Shown here one piece after another: positions 6,925 through 10,025 of a stretch of 10,025 nucleotides of DNA. Each line of letters opens with the position of its first letter. Position 1 is the first letter of the stretch. Origin of the DNA: Candidatus Methanogasteraceae archaeon UBA261 (GTDB lineage Archaea > Halobacteriota > Methanosarcinia > Methanosarcinales > Methanogasteraceae); assembly GCA_002506015.1 (NCBI GenBank), contig DAWR01000149.1:1903-11927 (forward strand), written 5' to 3'. Position numbers and translations under genes: made by a program. Under the pieces are notes generated by a model. That model had not been told where the DNA came from. It saw nothing but the letters and a program-made list of their open reading frames with translations, and searched no databases.

Positions 6925-7111
6925 GGTCAGATGATCGATGACTCCCGCGATCGGTTCGCAGCGCTCAAAACTGAAAGCCCCTTTATCTAAAGGCGTTCTG
7001 TTGCATGAACGGACACCCCTGTGAAGGTATTGATGGTCTATGGTGTTTGGCTGCTGACGTGCGGGTGTGACTAAACTATCATTATTAATAATTATAATTT
7101 AATGAAAATTA

Positions 7112-7127
7112 CCGAAAGGTTTAAGTG
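7112..7127 (+). promoter_or_regulatory. BRE/TATA-like promoter of the fibre/dockerin unit
   Basis: CCGAAAGG followed by TTTAAGTG matches the archaeal arrangement of a purine-rich BRE followed by a TATA element, next to a very AT-rich stretch. Transcription would start near 7148-7152. The weaker TCAATATATGG at 7236-7246 is a second candidate closer to the gene. Confidence 0.5.
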
Positions 7128-7137
7128 TGATAGCTGA

Positions 7138-7152
7138 ATGGTAAATTACCAT
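7138..7152. promoter_or_regulatory. Perfect 15-base palindrome, candidate operator
   Basis: ATGGTAA-A-TTACCAT: two perfect 7-base arms around one base. It lies where transcription from the upstream TATA-like element is expected to begin, the usual position of an archaeal repressor operator. No regulator gene is in the window. Confidence 0.42.
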
Positions 7153-7301
7153 CCGCAATCGTTCTGCCCATGGTTGCATGAGGATTCGAGGGTGCAGCAC
7201 CGCTAAATTCTATGATAGAGTTGTCATATCGGTATCTCAATATATGGTAGAGGGATGCTGCAATCATGTGGATCATGCGCGAAGAGATTGTGGAGATATA
7301 T

Positions 7302-7308
7302 AGGAGGT
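7302..7308 (+). promoter_or_regulatory. Ribosome binding site deciding the fibre gene start
   Basis: AGGAGGT is only 1 base from the ATG at 7310 but 7 bases from the in-frame ATG at 7316, so 7316 is the better start. The string around it (AGGAGGTA ... TGAATATG) also occurs at the start of the repeat/dockerin gene at 4180, there with a longer spacer. Confidence 0.6.
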
Positions 7309-7315
7309 AATGAAT

Positions 7316-7990
7316 ATGGTAAACAGGAATATACTGTTGAGTGTAACATTGATTGTAGTGCTCACACTCTCCGCCGGAGTTGTGTTGGCAGATGAAGTTA
7401 CTTCGGCGATCAACTATCAGGGGCGGCTGACAGACAGCAGCGGCAGTCCGCTCTCAGGAACGTACACGGTGACGTTCAGACTGTATGAAGCTGCAACTGG
7501 CGGCACGGCTCTGGACACGGATATACACGATGTAGTCGTCACCGATGGCTTGTTCAACACGGAAATAGACTTTGATCAGAGCTATTTCGATGGCAGAGCA
7601 CTGTGGCTTGGGGTGAAAGTTGGTACTGATTCCGAGATGACACCGAGGCAGGAATTCAGACCGGTGCCCTATGCGCTGAGCCTTGTGCCGGGAGCGGTGA
7701 TCGATGGTTCTCTCTCAGGTCCCGTTCTAAAAGTTAATAGCAACGGCGTCGACAGCTATGGAGTTTATGCATATACTGCTGGCAATGACAGTCCTGCGGT
7801 GTATGGCTATAGCGTGCAAGATGTCGGCGTGTACGGGAAAAGCGACAGCGGCTTTGCCGGATACTTTGATGGTAGGGTCCATGTCAGTGACGACGTCGGC
7901 ATCGGGACGACGAGTCCAGGAGAGACATTAGATGTAAAGGGCAGCATAGACTGGACGTATGTGTTTAGCTCACTAAATCGACATCGATAG
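7316..7990 (+). CDS. Fibre-like exported protein, N-terminal part of a MITE-split gene
   Basis: 224 codons (226 if started at ATG 7310). A signal peptide (hydrophobic L-L-S-V-T-L-I-V-V-L-T-L core, likely cut after V-L-A before D-E) is followed by I-N-Y-Q-G-R-L-T-D-S-S-G-S-P-L-S-G-T-Y and T-F-R-L-Y-E-A-A-T-G-G-T, a module frequent at the start of bacterial exported fibre-like proteins. Then come G-V-Y-A-Y / A-V-Y-G-Y / G-V-Y-G-K repeats, a G-Y-F-D-G segment, and V-G-I-G-T-T-S-P-G-E-T-L-D-V-K-G, the motif of phage tail-fibre-like stalks. The genuine sequence ends at D-W-T (7949-7956); the last 11 codons (Y-V-F-S-S-L-N-R-H-R and stop) are read from the inserted element. The truncated product could be exported but lacks its C-terminal half. 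Confidence 0.82.
   Translation: MVNRNILLSVTLIVVLTLSAGVVLADEVTSAINYQGRLTDSSGSPLSGTYTVTFRLYEAATGGTALDTDIHDVVVTDGLFNTEIDFDQSYFDGRALWLGVKVGTDSEMTPRQEFRPVPYALSLVPGAVIDGSLSGPVLKVNSNGVDSYGVYAYTAGNDSPAVYGYSVQDVGVYGKSDSGFAGYFDGRVHVSDDVGIGTTSPGETLDVKGSIDWTYVFSSLNRHR
7949..7956. repeat. Target site duplication, left copy
   Basis: GACTGGAC, identical to 8145-8152, directly abutting the left end of the inserted element. It encodes D-W and the first two bases of the next codon. Confidence 0.85.
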
Positions 7991-8144
7991 GCGGCGTGAT
8001 TTCGCATATTTTTCGATTTTTGATAATGGCTACAATTTCCAGATTCAAAAACGATAACAAGCGGAATACCCTGAGAACTCTTGTTTCATGTCGATTTTGG
8101 TCTATTATGGCGCTTGATAGCGAATCTGGTAGCTAAACACATAC
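7957..8144. mobile_element. 188-bp MITE (non-autonomous insertion) inside the fibre gene
   Basis: The element begins GTATGTGTTTAGCT (7957-7970) and ends AGCTAAACACATAC (8131-8144), perfect 14-base terminal inverted repeats. It is bracketed by a perfect 8-base direct repeat, the signature of transposition. Inside are further inverted repeats: AAATCGACAT (7975-7984) with ATGTCGATTT (8088-8097), and CCAGATTC (8039-8046) with GAATCTGG (8122-8129), so single strands could fold extensively. It has no ORF of note and is AT-richer than the flanking gene. Excising the element plus one duplication copy (196 bases) fuses the two flanking ORFs in frame as D-W-T-N-M-K-W-D-P. It must have been moved by a transposase from elsewhere that makes 8-base duplications; the family cannot be named from the ends alone. 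Confidence 0.9.
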
Positions 8145-8152
8145 GACTGGAC
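8145..8152. repeat. Target site duplication, right copy
   Basis: GACTGGAC, second copy of the 8-base duplication, directly abutting the right end of the inserted element and in frame with the downstream fragment. Confidence 0.85.
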
Positions 8153-8156
8153 AAAC

Positions 8157-8798
8157 ATGAAGTGGGATCCAGGTGAAAACATCGAACTACGCGGGGCGGG
8201 TGAACATAGCTTTGATTTTGCTGATGGAGATGGGAATGACCGGTGGAGTGTATACGATCCCACACATGGTCACATCTTGGTTGTTAAGAACACTGGCAAC
8301 GTCGGCATCGGGACGACGAACCCCAAGGCGAAGCTTCACGTGGACGGCGTGGTCCGTGCTTCTGCGTATACTACTGGCGGCATTGACGTAGCCGAGTACT
8401 TCCCTGCACCCGAAGACCCCGAACCCGGAACCGTTATGGTCATCGATCCAGCCGGCGGCAGCAAGCTCAGGTCCTCTGCAATTGCGTATGACACCACAGT
8501 CGCAGGCATCGTGTCCACAGCACCAGGAGTCTCGCTCGGCACAAAGGAGGACGGAAACGATGGCGAGAAACTGATCGCAGTTGCTGGTCGTGTACCATGC
8601 AAGGTTGATGCGAGTTACGCACCCATAATGCCGGGAGACCTGCTCACAACATCGGATACGCCGGGACATGCGATGAAAGCTCAGCCAGTTGAGATCGGAG
8701 GAATTGAGATATATCGACCAGGGACAACGATCGGAAAAGCCCTGGAGCCGCTTGATTCAGGGACTGGCACAATCCAAGTGCTTGTTACGCTGCAGTGA
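8157..8798 (+). pseudogene. C-terminal part of the MITE-split fibre protein
   Basis: 213 codons from an internal ATG; the original frame continues upstream through N and D-W-T into the right target-site copy. It starts K-W-D-P-G-E-N-I-E-L, carries a second stalk motif V-G-I-G-T-T-N-P-K-A-K-L-H-V-D-G, then a compact C-terminal domain with V-A-E-Y-F-P, V-A-G-I-V-S-T-A-P-G-V, V-A-G-R-V-P-C-K-V, P-G-D-L-L-T-T-S-D-T-P-G-H-A-M-K-A and G-K-A-L-E-P-L-D-S-G-T-G. This pattern is common at the C-terminus of bacterial fibre-like proteins and resembles peptidase G2-type tail domains (similarity by eye). There is no ribosome binding site before 8157 and no signal peptide, so the fragment is probably untranslated or at best not exported. 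The intact gene would have encoded about 428-430 residues. Confidence 0.78.
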
Positions 8799-8803
8799 GC
8801 TGC

Positions 8804-8811
8804 GGGGTGAT
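8804..8811 (+). promoter_or_regulatory. Ribosome binding site of the small dockerin gene
   Basis: GGGGTGAT, matching the GGTGAT part of the archaeal anti-Shine-Dalgarno complement, ends 5 bases before the ATG at 8817 and supports that start. Confidence 0.55.
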
Positions 8812-8816
8812 GACAG

Positions 8817-9251
8817 ATGAAGATACAGGCAATCATGCTTGTCTGGCTCCTCTGCCTTCTTGCGGCAGGCGCTGCGTCGGCACAGTCCTCCGCGAATTAC
8901 GCTCTGAACTGGAGCGTTGTTTGCAGCGGTGGCGGCGAGATGTACTCGGCGAGTTACGCGATGCAGAGCACAGTCGGGCAGAGCACGATCGAGACTGCAA
9001 GCGAGAATTACCGGCTCGAAACAGGCTACTGGTATCGCGATGCGGGCGGCGTGATCGATGAGCCAGGGGTATGCGGCGATCTGAATGGTGATGGTCAAAT
9101 CACCCCTGCAGACGCCACAATCGCACTCGAGATCGCGGAAGGCAGCCGCCCGTTCGATTCCGCCGCGGACGTGAGCCGTGACGGCAGCGTGACATCACTC
9201 GACGCACTGATGATCCTGCAGGCTGCGGCTGGGTTGATCGATATATGCTGA
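8817..9251 (+). CDS. Secreted SANY-motif protein with C-terminal dockerin
   Basis: 144-residue exported protein. The signal peptide spans residues 1-22 (K-I-Q, then a hydrophobic core to L-L-A-A-G, cut after A-S-A). Residues 24-73 contain S-A-N-Y-A-L-N-W, C-S-G-G-G-E-M-Y-S-A-S-Y, S-T-V-G-Q-S and S-E-N-Y-R-L-E-T-G-Y-W-Y, a short module known from many bacterial secreted proteins of unknown role. A linker leads to a type I dockerin: loop one D88-N90-D92-G93-D99, loop two D118-S120-D122-G123-D129, each followed by a hydrophobic helix. It starts 18 bases after the fibre gene stop and so was probably in the same transcript; the MITE upstream may be polar on it. The dockerin shares T-P-A-D-A and I-L-Q-A-A-A-G with the large protein's dockerin, suggesting both dock to the same cohesin type. 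Confidence 0.86.
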   Translation: MKIQAIMLVWLLCLLAAGAASAQSSANYALNWSVVCSGGGEMYSASYAMQSTVGQSTIETASENYRLETGYWYRDAGGVIDEPGVCGDLNGDGQITPADATIALEIAEGSRPFDSAADVSRDGSVTSLDALMILQAAAGLIDIC

Positions 9252-9257
9252 AGGCGG

Positions 9258-9302
9258 CGGCGGCGCTGGCGGTGCGTTTGTGCGCCGCCGGTCTCTTTTT
9301 TT
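9258..9302 (+). terminator. GC-rich hairpin terminator after the dockerin gene
   Basis: CGGCGGCGC (9258-9266) pairs with GCGCCGCCG (9282-9290), a 9-bp perfect stem, followed by GTC and then a T-rich run ending at 9302. It starts 6 bases after the stop codon and is the strongest terminator in the window. Confidence 0.8.
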
Positions 9303-9543
9303 GCCCAGATTCTGGTGAGTACATGCGTAGCCGGATGAAGAAAGCGAAAACATATCCATCACTTCCCTTCCCCCTCCATTTTTTGGCTTGCTGCTCATGA
9401 CGCCGTTTGAGGTCAAAATCACACGAAAACTATTTGTGCGGTCAGCGAGCTATCATAACATAATGTAACCCTGTAAGATCAGGTAAATCGAGGTTTGTCA
9501 TGAAAACACGACATAAGACAAAATCGAACGACGGTGGTATGGC
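9303..9543. other. Intergenic region before the acylphosphatase-like gene
   Basis: No gene is supported. TATCATAACATAATG (9451-9465) is the only AT-rich, TATA-like stretch and could drive the downstream gene with a leader of about 55 bases. GGTGG (9533-9537), 6 bases before GTG 9544, is a weak ribosome binding site. Confidence 0.3.
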
Positions 9544-10025
9544 GTGAAACGAGCAGTGATCATCGCGAAAGGCGAGGTTCAGAGGGTTGGATACAGGGAT
9601 ACTGTAGAGAAGATCGCCCGTAAGCTGAAGCTGACAGGTTTTGTCGAGAATTTGAAACCTTATGATGTCAGAATCGTTGCAGAGGGAGAACAAGACGCAC
9701 TCGATAAGTTTATAGATCAGATCAGGATAGAAAAGCATCCGATAACTCCAATATCTGTTGAAGACCTCGATGTTGAGTTCGAGGCGGCGAGTCACGAATT
9801 CGAGTATTTCGAGATCAAGCGGGGCGACTGGCAGGATGAACTCGGAGAGCGCCTGGATACAGCAGGTGCGCTTCTATATCGGTCTGTGGAACTCGGGACA
9901 CGATCTGTGGAACTTGGAGAGCGGTCGGTGGCGATCGGGGAGAAGACGCTTGACAAGCAGGATGAGCACACCCAAATTCTCACAGAGTTCCGTGATCAGA
10001 CGCTTGACAAGCAGGATCAGATGCT
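9544..10025 (+). CDS. Acylphosphatase-like protein with heptad-repeat tail, partial
   Basis: GTG-started ORF of at least 160 codons, open at the window end. Residues 1-92 form an acylphosphatase-like domain: A-K-G-E-V-Q-R-V-G-Y-R (8-18) matches the anion-binding loop with its catalytic Arg at R18, and G-F-V-E-N-L (32-37) supplies the catalytic-type Asn at N36, followed by V-R-I-V-A-E-G-E. The family cleaves acyl-phosphate bonds. The usual protein ends near residue 92; here a hydrophilic tail follows with seven-residue units S-V-E-L-G-T-R, S-V-E-L-G-E-R, S-V-A-I-G-E-K, then T-L-D-K-Q-D twice (135-140 and 153-158), a likely coiled coil or long helix. GTG is preferred because the domain begins at once; the ATG 5 bases upstream hits a stop. 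Activity is inferred, not certain, and the tail's role is unknown. Confidence 0.82.
   Translation, partial: MKRAVIIAKGEVQRVGYRDTVEKIARKLKLTGFVENLKPYDVRIVAEGEQDALDKFIDQIRIEKHPITPISVEDLDVEFEAASHEFEYFEIKRGDWQDELGERLDTAGALLYRSVELGTRSVELGERSVAIGEKTLDKQDEHTQILTEFRDQTLDKQDQM

Larger units (their letters stand above)
6925..7315. other. Intergenic/leader region before the fibre gene
   Basis: Apart from the open extension of the minus-strand ORF (to about 6985), no gene is supported here. The stretch 7076-7110 is almost pure A/T and contains a perfect 12-base palindrome ATTATTAATAAT (7081-7092). Two candidate plus-strand promoters, a 15-base palindrome and a ribosome binding site are listed separately. 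The leader would be about 165 bases if the first promoter is used. Confidence 0.5.

Noticed and set aside
7957..8156. Break between the two fibre ORFs as a sequencing error or simple frameshift
   Set aside because: Perfect terminal inverted repeats and an 8-base target duplication explain the break exactly.
7316..8798. Diversity-generating retroelement acting on the fibre protein
   Set aside because: No reverse transcriptase and no template/variable repeat pair is visible.
9442..9795. Minus-strand ORF of 117 codons at the right end
   Set aside because: It lies opposite the acylphosphatase-like domain, which has recognisable catalytic-loop motifs.
9792..9983. Minus-strand ORF with Ser/Asp/Arg repeats
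   Set aside because: It is the shadow of the heptad repeats of the acylphosphatase-like gene.

Overview
The window looks archaeal, most likely from the methanogen/alkane-oxidiser side of the Euryarchaeota (inference). It carries a RadB recombinase paralogue, an F420:NADP oxidoreductase and a CDP-alcohol phosphotransferase of the kind that makes archaeal lipids. Several starts are leaderless or lack a ribosome binding site and sit behind TATA-like boxes. Dockerin-bearing secreted proteins in such a background recall lineages such as ANME-1/Syntrophoarchaeum or Archaeoglobus, but the sequence alone does not fix the genus.

Left part (1-3900): housekeeping genes in two divergent units. Leftward from about 2440 run ubiX (flavin prenyltransferase), an overlooked 46-residue single-span membrane protein (1715-1855), radB, and a nucleoside-recognition (Gate) membrane protein only 3 bases behind radB. 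Rightward from about 2610 run the F420:NADP oxidoreductase and, 13 bases later, a CDP-alcohol phosphatidyltransferase with an intact catalytic motif.

Middle and right part (3900-9300): an accessory region of exported proteins. First comes an 805-residue protein made of about eleven 57-62-residue repeats (Asp-rich FG-GAP-like Ca loops plus a PQQ-like G-Y-D-G-x-x-x-W segment), ending in a dockerin. A strong hairpin terminator follows, then a ~700-base gap with a possible small gene on the minus strand and a likely promoter with a perfect 15-base palindrome at the predicted start of transcription. Next is a fibre-like exported protein that has been broken, and 18 bases after it a 144-residue exported protein ending in a second dockerin, closed by a GC-rich hairpin and T-run. 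The dockerins imply docking to cohesin-bearing scaffolds encoded elsewhere.

The most striking observation is how the fibre gene was broken. A 188-base non-coding element (7957-8144) has perfect 14-base terminal inverted repeats and is flanked by a perfect 8-base direct repeat (GACTGGAC). Removing the element plus one repeat copy (196 bases) restores a continuous ORF of about 430 codons. This is a textbook MITE insertion and explains why two ORFs are seen instead of one.

Right edge (9544-end): a GTG-started acylphosphatase-like protein, cut by the window end, whose catalytic-type domain is followed by a tail of seven-residue repeats. No tRNA, rRNA, CRISPR array, transposase or cohesin gene was seen.
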